Shown in pieces: positions 7,196 to 15,130 of a stretch of 17,828 nt of DNA. The DNA comes from Corynebacterium sp. (GTDB lineage Bacteria > Actinomycetota > Actinomycetes > Mycobacteriales > Mycobacteriaceae), in the NCBI RefSeq assembly GCF_030530965.1, contig NZ_JAUMTY010000011.1, positions 36,308 through 54,135 of the forward strand. The letters are read 5' to 3'. The notes below the pieces were generated by a model. The model saw only the letters and a list, made by a program, of their open reading frames with translations, was not told the DNA's origin and did not search any database. The stretch's first letter is position 1; each line of letters begins with the position of its first letter. The position numbers and the translations under genes are program-made.

Positions 7196-8860
7196 CTACT
7201 TTTCCTCATCATTCTTGTGCTTCAACCCAGCTTTAACCAGGGCAGCGAATAATGGGTGAGCTTTTGTCGGGCGAGACTTATATTCCGGGTGAGCCTGCGT
7301 CGCAACCATGTACGGGTGGTCCGGATACTCAATAAACTCAACAAGTTTTCCATCAGGAGAAGTACCAGAGAACTTCAGTCCAACGCCATCGGTAATCCGT
7401 TGACGGTACGCATTGTTGACCTCATAGCGGTGACGGTGACGCTCCGAGACCTCTAGCGTCTGGTAGGCCTCAGCCACCACCGAACCCTTGTCCAACACAG
7501 CAGGATAAGCACCCAAACGCATGGTCCCACCAAGATCCGCTTCTCCGGAGACAGCAGCAATCTGCTCGGCCATCGTCGAGACCACGGGTTCCGTCGTCTG
7601 GGGGTCAAACTCGGTTGAGGACGCGTCGGTAATTCCCGCGGCGCGCGCAGCCTCAATCACCATGCATTGCAGGCCCAAGCACAGACCCAAGAACGGAACG
7701 CGATGCGTCCGTGCGTAGCGGACCGCGCCGATCTTGCCTTCAATTCCACGAATGCCGAAGCCACCCGGAACGACGATGGCGTCCACGTTTCCAAGCTCTT
7801 TTTCTGCACCCTCCTCGGTCTGGCACAAATCCGAGGGGACCCACTTCACGCGGGCACGAGCATTATTAGCAAATCCACCTGCGCGGATAGCTTCTGTCAC
7901 GCTGAGATACGCGTCGGGAAGATCGATGTACTTGCCCACCAGAGCCACGGTCAACTCATGCTCCGGCTCGTGGACTTTCCGAAGCAACGAGTCCCACTCT
8001 TCCCAGTCAACATCGCGGAACGGCAAATCCAGCCGACGAATGAGGAACGCATCCAGGTGCTCGCGGTGCAAAACTTTAGGAATTTCGTAGATGGAATCGG
8101 CGTCGGGACAGGAAATAACACCTTCCTGATCAACGTCGCACATCAAAGCGATCTTTGCCTTGAGTGGCTCCGGAACTTCACGATCACACCGGAGGACCAG
8201 TGCGTCTGGAACGATACCGATCGATCGCAAGGCGGCCACTGAATGCTGAGTCGGCTTGGTCTTCAACTCGCCTGACGGAGCAAGATACGGAACAAGGGAG
8301 ACATGGATGAAGAAAATGTTCTCTCGTCCCACGTCATGCCGTGTCTGACGTGCAGCTTCAAGGAATGGCTGGGATTCGATATCACCGACAGTTCCGCCGA
8401 TCTCCGTAATAACGATATCGGGGCGAACACCATTTTCATCCGGACGATCCATCGTCAAAATGCGATGCTTGATTTCATCCGTAATGTGGGGAATAACCTG
8501 CACGGTATCCCCGAGGTATTCTCCGCGGCGCTCCTTGGCAATGACCTCAGAATAAACCTGCCCCGTGGTCACATTCGCGTTCCCCGACAAGTTGCGGTTT
8601 AAGAAACGCTCGTAGTGCCCCAGATCAAGGTCGGTTTCCGCACCATCGTCGGTCACAAACACTTCCCCATGCTGGAACGGGTTCATTGTCCCCGGATCCA
8701 CATTCAAATAGGGATCAAGCTTCTGCATGGTGACTTTCAGGCCACGTGCCGTCAGCAGTTGACCTAATGAGGATGCTGTCAATCCTTTACCCAGCGATGA
8801 GGCAACACCGCCGGTGACGAATACAAATTTGGTGACATGCTCGGCGCGCGATTGCGACAC
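7196..8860 (-). CDS. pyrG: CTP synthase (glutamine hydrolysing)
   Basis: PyrG makes CTP from UTP, ATP and glutamine. The 554-residue length is normal for the family. The N-terminal synthetase domain has the P-loop GGVASSLGKG (residues 17–26) and KLDPYLNVDPGTMNPFQHGEVFVTDDGAE-type sequence near 47–75. The C-terminal class I glutaminase domain has the oxyanion loop VVPGGFG (about 363–369), the nucleophile Cys394 in LGLCLGLQ, and His524/Glu526 in AHPEY. The GTG start has CGGGAG about 7 nt upstream. A 237-nt gap separates it from steB, enough for its own promoter; a GATAAT element can be seen there, but no matching −35. The Nudix frame starts soon after the stop. Confidence 0.98.
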   Translation of the reverse strand: MSQSRAEHVTKFVFVTGGVASSLGKGLTASSLGQLLTARGLKVTMQKLDPYLNVDPGTMNPFQHGEVFVTDDGAETDLDLGHYERFLNRNLSGNANVTTGQVYSEVIAKERRGEYLGDTVQVIPHITDEIKHRILTMDRPDENGVRPDIVITEIGGTVGDIESQPFLEAARQTRHDVGRENIFFIHVSLVPYLAPSGELKTKPTQHSVAALRSIGIVPDALVLRCDREVPEPLKAKIALMCDVDQEGVISCPDADSIYEIPKVLHREHLDAFLIRRLDLPFRDVDWEEWDSLLRKVHEPEHELTVALVGKYIDLPDAYLSVTEAIRAGGFANNARARVKWVPSDLCQTEEGAEKELGNVDAIVVPGGFGIRGIEGKIGAVRYARTHRVPFLGLCLGLQCMVIEAARAAGITDASSTEFDPQTTEPVVSTMAEQIAAVSGEADLGGTMRLGAYPAVLDKGSVVAEAYQTLEVSERHRHRYEVNNAYRQRITDGVGLKFSGTSPDGKLVEFIEYPDHPYMVATQAHPEYKSRPTKAHPLFAALVKAGLKHKNDEEK

Positions 8861-9013
8861 TATGCTCTCCCGAGGATCGATGATGGACGGTGATCAATGC
8901 AGGACAACCGCAACTGGCTTCGTAGAGCTCGCCGGTTAACGGAAAATCCATCGGTCAAAGTGGCAATTATCGGTAGATATCCACAATCCCTCGGGACTTC
9001 AGCCTAACACGAA

Positions 9014-9043
9014 ACTTTCACCATCGTCACTTTCACCGTCGTC
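9014..9043. repeat. 15-bp tandem duplication in the steB–pyrG gap
   Basis: Two adjacent 15-mers, ACTTTCACCATCGTC and ACTTTCACCGTCGTC, differ at one base. They lie 55–84 nt past the steB stop. Two copies only; no function is evident. Confidence 0.75.
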
Positions 9044-9097
9044 ATTTTGCGGTACACAACCAACCACAGCAGCGGGAACCCAGGCCAAGAAGAGGCC

Positions 9098-10057
9098 TTA
9101 CTGGGCAACGGCCGCCGTTGCACCGTCCATAATTCCGTAAGAGCCAGTTTTCCCTGTGATGACGTCAGCTGAGGCACGAATTGCACTGACCTGCCCCGTG
9201 ACATGGTTAATGTCATCGACGGTGGAGATTTTGGCTTGGGAGTTCTCTTGCCCATCGTGGGAATCACGAAGTCGAGCAATAACCCCGTTGTCTTCGGCCG
9301 CGCCGGGACGGGACGCAGCAACAACACCAGACCCGTTGTGGCCAAGGCCTTCAGTGAAATCACGAAGGAAGCCTGCTACATAATCATTGTTTCCCTTTTT
9401 GCCGTCAGAACCTCCGGTGATGAGAATAGCCACATCGGCCGGTTCATCCAGGCCGTCGGCAGTCAGGAAATCTCCCTGAGTTAGTGAATCCCTGACTATT
9501 TTTCTCTCCGGGCCGGTCGATTGCTCTTGAGCATTATCTCCGCCTTCACTCTTCTTCAAGAAGGCGCCGCCCATCAGTTGCCCGATATGCCAGCCGGGTG
9601 ACGAATTTCTCTCGGACAGTTGGACACCTGCCGGTAGCGTCGTCGCGGCAATGGACTTGAGGTCATCACCGCCGTCGCGAGAAACAAATTTGTCTTTCAG
9701 CCCAATAGTGCCAGCGACGTGGGCACCTGCAGGTTCAATGAGGCCATTAACAGCCTTCACATCATCTTTGTTGACGTCAGGCGTGGTGATGATCAGCACA
9801 GCCTTATCCTGCAACCGCCCTTTGACCGCATCCGGTGCAAGCGTCACCCCGAGTTGGTCGGCCGCCTGAACACTCTTATTAGCCTGGTTACGTTCCGCGG
9901 TGACTGAGTCGACCTTGCGCTCGGTATCAACATTGTGCCGGGTGATGTGGCTGCTCGCGCCCGAGTGTGGGCCTAAAACATACACGCCGAAGACGGTTCC
10001 GAGCGCAATTCCGCACGCCGCGCCGGCAACTGCAATGCCTGATCGATTGTGAGACAA
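9098..10057 (-). CDS. steB: SteB/MctB-family membrane-anchored protein
   Basis: The protein belongs to the family of M. tuberculosis Rv1698, annotated as the copper transporter MctB. The corynebacterial homologue was renamed SteB after work placing it with SteA in the RipC–FtsEX cell-separation pathway. The 319-residue protein has one N-terminal membrane segment (about residues 8–28) and a probable coiled-coil stretch (DTERKVDSVTAERNQANKSVQAADQLG), then an extracytoplasmic domain with AVLIITTPDV and DVAILITGG strands. No copper-binding Cys or Met cluster is apparent, which fits the SteB reading better than copper transport. The start is TTG, supported by AGGAG 6 nt upstream. It follows steA by 28 nt and is probably in the same operon. 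An acidic Gly/Glu/Gln-rich insert near residues 165–180 looks disordered. Confidence 0.88.
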   Translation of the reverse strand: MSHNRSGIAVAGAACGIALGTVFGVYVLGPHSGASSHITRHNVDTERKVDSVTAERNQANKSVQAADQLGVTLAPDAVKGRLQDKAVLIITTPDVNKDDVKAVNGLIEPAGAHVAGTIGLKDKFVSRDGGDDLKSIAATTLPAGVQLSERNSSPGWHIGQLMGGAFLKKSEGGDNAQEQSTGPERKIVRDSLTQGDFLTADGLDEPADVAILITGGSDGKKGNNDYVAGFLRDFTEGLGHNGSGVVAASRPGAAEDNGVIARLRDSHDGQENSQAKISTVDDINHVTGQVSAIRASADVITGKTGSYGIMDGATAAVAQ

Positions 10058-10085
10058 ACTGTGCTCCTATGGCTGTAAAACTGCC

Positions 10086-11282
10086 TTACTTGAACAGATT
10101 CTGAACACTAATCGCGAAACTGTTCCACGTATCTATCAGGTTGTTGATAAATGAATCATCACCTGACAACCCCGAAATAAGAATAATGGTGACCAGCGCG
10201 ATAATAATGGCAATGACTGCCCACACCCATCCCAAGCCCGACGACCGCACCAGATAAAGCTCATTCACGGCGGAGGCATCGACCAACCGGGTACCGACTC
10301 GCGCACGAGTCAGCAACGCTGACGGAGCAGCATCCCGCTGATTCTCATCAAACAACGTCTCAATATCAAAGGGTGAACCACAATTAACGACGAGTGACGC
10401 GCCATGATAGCTAGCGATGAGCAATGCCAAATCCGTGGCTGAGTCGGTGGCCGCTGGGAAGGTCATCGCGCCGATGCCCAGGTCCTGGATTCGCTCCAAG
10501 CCTGCAGCGTGCCCATCAGGATCGGCGGGCAAAATCACCGTTGCCCCGGAGCGTAACGCGCGGTCGTTAATGAGCTCAGGATCGCCCACGATGATCGACG
10601 GCTTGTATCCCTTGTCCACCAGGACGTCAGCTGCATTTTCCACACCGATAAGCAGCGGATCGTATTCGCGAATAAACGAGCGCAAGTCTTTAAGCTGCGA
10701 CTCGACGTCGGCAGACGGGCTGACGACGATAACTTTGCGGTCTTGGATGGGGACATCAACATCTGGGATTCCTAAACCGTCGATGAAAAGCGGCGATTCG
10801 GAACGCACGAATTCTGTCACGTTGCCGGATAACGCTTCCATGTGATCCGCGAGCTGTTCACGCGAATCCTCAAAGACTGCTACGGCCCGGTCGAGGGTAA
10901 TTTCCTTACCTCGAGCGACTTCGTCATCTCCTCGGTAGAAAGTGCCTTCGTCGAGGCGATATTTCTTCCCAGATTGAAGAGCCTGCCGCCCATCAGAGCC
11001 GATACCGTCGATAAAAACAACGCCCGCGTCGATAAGCATCTGGGGACCGAAGCGAGGGATACTCCCCTGCTCTGTCTCTACCTCTGTCGCGACTGCGGAA
11101 ACATGCATGTCAATAAGGCGCTGGGCCAGGCCTCGAGGGATTTCGGGCCCATCAATGATGGCAATATCGCCTTCAGCAAGCTTACGCAGCTCTTTTGAGG
11201 AGTGAGCGATATCTCGAACCGTGGCGTTGAGCCCCGGCAGATCCGACTGCGACCGAGAGAACAGTTTCATGGGAGCCATCAT
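10086..11282 (-). CDS. steA: SteA-family protein (cell separation; thiamin pyrophosphokinase-like fold)
   Basis: This is the homologue of Rv1697 and of corynebacterial SteA, which pairs with SteB and affects cell separation through RipC–FtsEX. The family has a cytoplasmic domain related to thiamin pyrophosphokinase; matching stretches are GDIAIIDGPEIPRGLAQRLID, PSIIVGDPELIND and ALLIASYHGASLVVNCG. A single hydrophobic segment (GWVWAVIAIIIALVTIILIS, near residues 351–370) lies close to the C-terminus, followed by about 28 residues, so the bulk of the protein is probably cytoplasmic. Start choice is uncertain among ATGs at 11282, 11279 and 11270; AGGA directly abuts the first, favouring the second or third. 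It follows recN after 108 nt and precedes steB by 28 nt. The family call is firm; the biochemical activity is not known. Confidence 0.88.
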   Translation of the reverse strand: MMAPMKLFSRSQSDLPGLNATVRDIAHSSKELRKLAEGDIAIIDGPEIPRGLAQRLIDMHVSAVATEVETEQGSIPRFGPQMLIDAGVVFIDGIGSDGRQALQSGKKYRLDEGTFYRGDDEVARGKEITLDRAVAVFEDSREQLADHMEALSGNVTEFVRSESPLFIDGLGIPDVDVPIQDRKVIVVSPSADVESQLKDLRSFIREYDPLLIGVENAADVLVDKGYKPSIIVGDPELINDRALRSGATVILPADPDGHAAGLERIQDLGIGAMTFPAATDSATDLALLIASYHGASLVVNCGSPFDIETLFDENQRDAAPSALLTRARVGTRLVDASAVNELYLVRSSGLGWVWAVIAIIIALVTIILISGLSGDDSFINNLIDTWNSFAISVQNLFK

Positions 11283-11369
11283 TCCTGATTACCAACCGTT
11301 ATGCACAGAGGCGCGCCGACTAAAGAGTCATCTCGGTCAGATATCTGCTGGTACGAGGACTATAAATCC

Positions 11370-11395
11370 GACGTTTCTTACGGACGCTTCTTACG
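11370..11395. repeat. 13-bp tandem duplication at the 3' end of recN
   Basis: GACGTTTCTTACG is followed directly by GACGCTTCTTACG, with one mismatch. The second copy contains the recN stop codon (11391–11393), so the duplication lies across the gene end and leaves the protein intact. About 6 nt further left, on the minus strand, is a TATAGT (11364–11359) that could be a −10 box for steA, but no −35 is evident. Confidence 0.7.
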
Positions 11396-13100
11396 CCTGC
11401 GAGCGTTCGCGGGCTGCGGTGGCCAACAATTCCTCGGCATGTGCGCGTCCAGTATCGGTGTGGTCCAAACCGGCGAGCATTCGCGCAAGCTCTTCAACGC
11501 GCTCGCTCTCCGCTAGGGTTTTGACGCCCGACGTCGCCGCCACTGAGGCATCGACACTTTTCGTGACAACGAGATGTTGATCGGCGAAAGCCGCTACCTG
11601 TGGCAGGTGAGTAACAACAATCACCTGGCACTGTCGTGATAGCCGCATAAGACGCCGACCAATCTCCACCCCGGCGCGTCCTCCCACGCCGGCGTCAACT
11701 TCGTCGAAGACGATCGTTGTGCCGCGTCGTTCAGCGGAGAGGACAACTTCAAGGGCGAGCATGATTCGGGATAGTTCACCGCCCGAAGCCGCCTGTGTCA
11801 GCGGACGGGGTTCGGCGCCGTCATAAGATCGCAGCCGAAATTCGACTTCATCGGTCCCATTTTTTCGGAAGACGGTATTTGTTGTTACTGCGATGTCGAG
11901 CGACGACGTCGGCATCGCCAAGCCCCTCATTTCTTCCGTGACCGCTTGTTCGAGTTTCCGTGCGGCACGTCGGCGAGCAGCGGTTAGTTTTTCGGCGATC
12001 TCTCGGGTCTTTGTCCCTGCTTCTTCTGCTTCCTTGGCTAGTTTTTCAATTGTTTCGGTGGAGGTATCGAGGCTTTCCAACCGCTTGTAGGCGTTATCAC
12101 GCCATTCCAGGACCTCGTCAATATTCGCGGCATATTTTCTCGTCAACTCATTTAACTGTGCTTGACGTTGAAGTGCAGCATCGAGTTCACCAGGGTCAGA
12201 TGAGAGCCCGCCCAAATATCTGCTGAGGTCGGATGAAATGTCGCCTACCTGTTCAAGCAGGTTGTGAATTTGCGTTCCCAGGTGAACCAGCTGCGAATCA
12301 CCGCTGGATGCCAACGCTGATTGGGCTTCCCCCAGGAGGTCGATAGCCGATGACGTTTCCTCGGTATCGTCGGAACTTAACGCCTGAAAAGCTCTCCCCG
12401 CGGAGTCTCGGAGCGAATCAACATCCTGCAGTCGCTTAACCTTGTCGACGAGTAACTCGTCTTCATGCGGCGTGGGACTTACGGCCTCGATCTCGTCGAG
12501 GGCGAATCGGAGCCGATCTTCTTCCTGAGCCATTTCTCGACGATGCTGTTGGCGCCTCGTGAGTTCGCGTGTCACTGACCGCCACTGGTCCCTCAACACT
12601 TGGTAGCGCGACTTAATGGCCGCAATTTCGGGGTCAAACGAATCGAGGGCATCCCGCTGCTGATCCGTCGACAATAAACGCAATTGATCATTTTGACCAT
12701 GGATAACTAGCAAATTATCCACCACAGCTGCCAGTCGTCCTGCGGTGACGGTCCGCCCGCCGACGTGGGCACGTGATCGACCTTTCGACGAGACTGATCG
12801 GGACACGACGACTTCGTTGTTTTCGGTATCCCCGCCGACGTTTTCAATTTCATCCGTGATGGCAGCACGGTCAGCTTCGTCGATCTCTGAAAAGTCAAAG
12901 ATGCCCTCGACGAATGCTTGGGACTGGCCTTCTCTGACCCGCGACGAATCAGCCCGTGCACCCTGAATGAGTTTCAGGCCCGACAGTAAGAAGGTTTTAC
13001 CTGCGCCGGTCTCACCAGTGAGAACAGTAAGGCCGGGCGCCCATGATGCGGTAGCGCTAGGCAAAACTCCCAGGTTCTCAATGCTGAGTTCAACGAGCAC
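11391..13100 (-). CDS. recN: DNA repair protein RecN
   Basis: RecN is an SMC-like ATPase in double-strand break repair. The 569-residue protein has Walker A GETGAGKT (29–36), a long helical coiled-coil middle (about 160–390), the ABC signature SGGELSRIM (439–447), Walker B TTIVFDEVDAG (461–471) and the H-loop VVTHLPQ near 496. This is the normal arrangement and length. The GTG start has AAAGGGG about 7 nt upstream. An 89-nt gap separates it from nadK and holds a degenerate LexA-like palindrome, so SOS control is plausible, as is known for recN in several bacteria. steA lies 108 nt downstream. Confidence 0.97.
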   Translation of the reverse strand: MLVELSIENLGVLPSATASWAPGLTVLTGETGAGKTFLLSGLKLIQGARADSSRVREGQSQAFVEGIFDFSEIDEADRAAITDEIENVGGDTENNEVVVSRSVSSKGRSRAHVGGRTVTAGRLAAVVDNLLVIHGQNDQLRLLSTDQQRDALDSFDPEIAAIKSRYQVLRDQWRSVTRELTRRQQHRREMAQEEDRLRFALDEIEAVSPTPHEDELLVDKVKRLQDVDSLRDSAGRAFQALSSDDTEETSSAIDLLGEAQSALASSGDSQLVHLGTQIHNLLEQVGDISSDLSRYLGGLSSDPGELDAALQRQAQLNELTRKYAANIDEVLEWRDNAYKRLESLDTSTETIEKLAKEAEEAGTKTREIAEKLTAARRRAARKLEQAVTEEMRGLAMPTSSLDIAVTTNTVFRKNGTDEVEFRLRSYDGAEPRPLTQAASGGELSRIMLALEVVLSAERRGTTIVFDEVDAGVGGRAGVEIGRRLMRLSRQCQVIVVTHLPQVAAFADQHLVVTKSVDASVAATSGVKTLAESERVEELARMLAGLDHTDTGRAHAEELLATAARERSQA

Positions 13101-13131
13101 TAGTTTCCCCTTTCATACACGTGCCTACCGA

Positions 13132-13147
13132 CCGAAAGCTTTTTCGA
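13132..13147. promoter_or_regulatory. Possible LexA (SOS) box upstream of recN
   Basis: On the minus strand the 16-mer TCGAAAAAGCTTTCGG contains the palindrome CGAAA-N4-TTTCG. This partly matches the corynebacterial SOS box (TCGAA(A/C)ANNTGTTCGA), with mismatches in the right half. It lies 32 nt before the recN start. A TATGAA (possible −10) sits between the box and the gene. The match is imperfect, so this is a candidate only. Confidence 0.45.
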
Positions 13148-13189
13148 CGTCCGCATCGTATCCCAGCTCTGGCGACCGAGGCTCGTGCG

Positions 13190-14104
13190 TTACTTTTTGG
13201 GCCCCCGCCACCCGGAGACAGGCAGGCGAAACTTCGACACTAGACGGTCCGTAAAAGGTGCCGCGTCTAGCCTGACCCACCTGACTGGTTGATCGCCACG
13301 ACGGACTTCCACCCTGGATCCGGGCGGGATAGGGATTCTTCTGATCCCATCCAGGTTCGCCGTCGCCGACTGCGTTGATGTGTTTGTTTCTATGGCGACC
13401 TCGGAGAAGGGGCTCACCACCAGAGGTCTTGCGAACAATGCGTGGGCGTTGTTCGGGACAACAAGGATGGCGTCCAGCGATGGCCATAGAACAGGACCAC
13501 CGGCTGAGAACGCATATGCGGTGGACCCGGTGGGAGTAGAGACCAGCACTCCGTCACATCCGAAGGAACTCACAGGGCGTTGATCCACTTCCAACACTGC
13601 ATCGAGCACGCCTTGTCTATCCACGTTCTCCACGGCCACTTCGTTAAGGGCCCAGCCACGGCCGAGGTTTCGCCCGTCGGGACCGTGAACACTGACCGAG
13701 AGCGTCATACGGTCTTCCACACGCCAGCTGTGATTGATGACGAGCTGAAGCGCCTCGGGGAGGGACTCTTGCTCCCATTCAGCCAAGAAACCGACGTGGC
13801 CAAGGTTGATCCCCAAGACGGGTAGATCGGCAGCATGAGCAATATCGGCGGCACGTAAGAAGGTTCCGTCGCCCCCGAGGACGAGTACTAGCTCAATCCG
13901 CGCCGTATCAACTTCTCCTGATCGAAAAATCGGAAATGTGCCGAGGACCGGGTGCTTCGTAATGGGGTCCGACGACTCACTGGCGAGGACCCATACGGTC
14001 AGCCCTGCGTCCTTCAGATATTCAGCAGCTTCCGCCGCCGCTGCCAAGTTTGAATCCCGCCCTGTGTTTGCAACAAGCAGAATTTCCCGATTCTTCTCCG
14101 TCAT
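13190..14104 (-). CDS. nadK: NAD kinase
   Basis: The enzyme phosphorylates NAD to NADP (the gene is also called ppnK). The 304-residue protein has the GGDGT motif (77–81) with the essential Asp, LGINLGHVGFLAE (97–109), LNE with the conserved Asn-Glu (153–155) and PTGSTAY (191–197), then the C-terminal RWVRLDAAPFTDRLVSKFRLP block typical of actinobacterial homologues. The ATG overlaps the tlyA stop in an ATGA arrangement, and AAGGA precedes it by about 6 nt, so translation is likely coupled to tlyA. recN follows after an 89-nt gap. The tlyA–nadK–recN order is the same as in mycobacteria. Confidence 0.97.
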   Translation of the reverse strand: MTEKNREILLVANTGRDSNLAAAAEAAEYLKDAGLTVWVLASESSDPITKHPVLGTFPIFRSGEVDTARIELVLVLGGDGTFLRAADIAHAADLPVLGINLGHVGFLAEWEQESLPEALQLVINHSWRVEDRMTLSVSVHGPDGRNLGRGWALNEVAVENVDRQGVLDAVLEVDQRPVSSFGCDGVLVSTPTGSTAYAFSAGGPVLWPSLDAILVVPNNAHALFARPLVVSPFSEVAIETNTSTQSATANLDGIRRIPIPPGSRVEVRRGDQPVRWVRLDAAPFTDRLVSKFRLPVSGWRGPKK

Positions 14105-14931
14105 TGAGGTCCTTCCTGCACTGCTGCCGACACCATGGATTCAAGTTTACCGGGTTCAATGGCCCGGACCCCACCATCCTTAACAAGCCATAAAAAATAC
14201 TCCACATTGCCGCTGGGCCCCGGCAGAGGCGAGGCGACCACACCACGAAGCGACAGCCCAAGATTCTGAGCATACCGGGCGACGTCCACTGTTGCGCTCG
14301 TCCGCAGGCTTTCCGAGCGGACCACACCGCCGTGCTCTAAACGGTATTTCCCTACCTCAAACTGTGGCTTCACCATGGGTAGGAGATCTGCTCCCCCACC
14401 CATGCACTCAACGATCGCCGGGAGAACCAATTTCAGAGAGATAAACGACAGGTCCCCCACCATCAGGTCACATGGCCCGCCTGTCAGCTCCGGGGTCAGG
14501 TGACGTACATTCGTCCTGTCTACTACTCGGACCCGTTCATCATTTTGTAGGCGCCAGATTAGTTGCCCATAGCCGACGTCGACAGCGACGACTTCGCGAG
14601 CCCCGCGCTTGAGACAAACGTCGGTAAAACCTCCTGTTGAGGCTCCCGCGTCTAATACCCGACGTCCCTCGAATGACAGGCCCTCGGGTTCGAAAGCATC
14701 ACACGCTCCAAGGAGTTTGTGAGCCCCACGCGATGCCCAATTATCGTCGACGCTTTTCTCCACTTTGATGGATATACCCGGGTCAACTCGGGTTGCTGGC
14801 TTGGTGGCTTGGAATCCGTTAACCATGACGCGGCCGCTGCGAATCATCTCAACGGCCTGGTCGCGTGATCGCGCAACTTTACGGTTTACTAACTCAGCGT
14901 CGAGGCGACGTCGACTAGGCTGCTTAGTCAC
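14101..14931 (-). CDS. tlyA: TlyA-family 16S/23S rRNA 2'-O-methyltransferase
   Basis: TlyA methylates C1409 of 16S and C1920 of 23S rRNA (E. coli numbering), and the type II form confers capreomycin sensitivity in mycobacteria. An N-terminal S4 domain (RRRLDAELVNRKVARSRDQA) is followed by a Rossmann methyltransferase with the SAM loop LDAGASTGGFT (93–103). The catalytic set is present at Lys72, Asp160, Lys188 and Glu244. The GTG at 14931 (276 residues) is chosen over an ATG at 14964 because GGAGG lies 6 nt upstream of it and the S4 domain then starts as in M. tuberculosis. The interdomain RXWV motif of M. tuberculosis TlyA reads D-N-W-A here (63–66). The start overlaps the end of the upstream small gene by 8 nt. 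Confidence 0.95.
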   Translation of the reverse strand: MTKQPSRRRLDAELVNRKVARSRDQAVEMIRSGRVMVNGFQATKPATRVDPGISIKVEKSVDDNWASRGAHKLLGACDAFEPEGLSFEGRRVLDAGASTGGFTDVCLKRGAREVVAVDVGYGQLIWRLQNDERVRVVDRTNVRHLTPELTGGPCDLMVGDLSFISLKLVLPAIVECMGGGADLLPMVKPQFEVGKYRLEHGGVVRSESLRTSATVDVARYAQNLGLSLRGVVASPLPGPSGNVEYFLWLVKDGGVRAIEPGKLESMVSAAVQEGPQ

Positions 14932-15130
14932 GGGAATCCTCCAAGGCCTGATGAAGAAGATCATGAGCCTTCTCGAGGCGATCAGCTTCTGCAGAGAGTT
15001 CAGAGGGGTCTCCGTCGAGGATTTCGTACATGTGCGCTGATAATTCGGCGTTTAATTCCTCGAGCGATTTATTCGCTTCAGCCAGACGTTGCTGCCTGAG
15101 ACGTTCGACGTCGCCGGGTGTTATCGCCAT
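14924..15130 (-). CDS. Conserved small protein (68 aa), function unknown
   Basis: This short gene lies where M. tuberculosis has Rv1693, between the HAD phosphatase and tlyA. From the ATG at 15130 it encodes 68 residues, mostly charged helix: two amphipathic stretches (VERLRQQRLAEANKSLEELNAELSA-type, and a second around ELSAEADRLEKAHDLLHQAL), acidic overall, with no signal peptide or membrane segment. The ATG overlaps the end of the HAD gene by 10 nt and its own end overlaps tlyA by 8 nt, so it is probably translationally coupled to both. A longer reading to 15202 is possible, but it would run deep into the HAD gene. I do not recognise a function; the helices suggest a small protein-interaction partner. 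Confidence 0.7.
   Translation of the reverse strand: MAITPGDVERLRQQRLAEANKSLEELNAELSAHMYEILDGDPSELSAEADRLEKAHDLLHQALEDSRD

Noticed and set aside
9004..9363. 119-aa minus-strand frame over the 3' end of steB
   Set aside because: It lies mostly inside steB in another frame, and its low-complexity end comes from the 15-bp tandem repeat.
13125..13487. 120-aa open frame antisense in phase to the 3' end of nadK and extending past it
   Set aside because: It overlaps the well-supported nadK on the same strand in another frame, has no domain-like pattern or ribosome binding site, and nadK ends normally with its family C-terminus.
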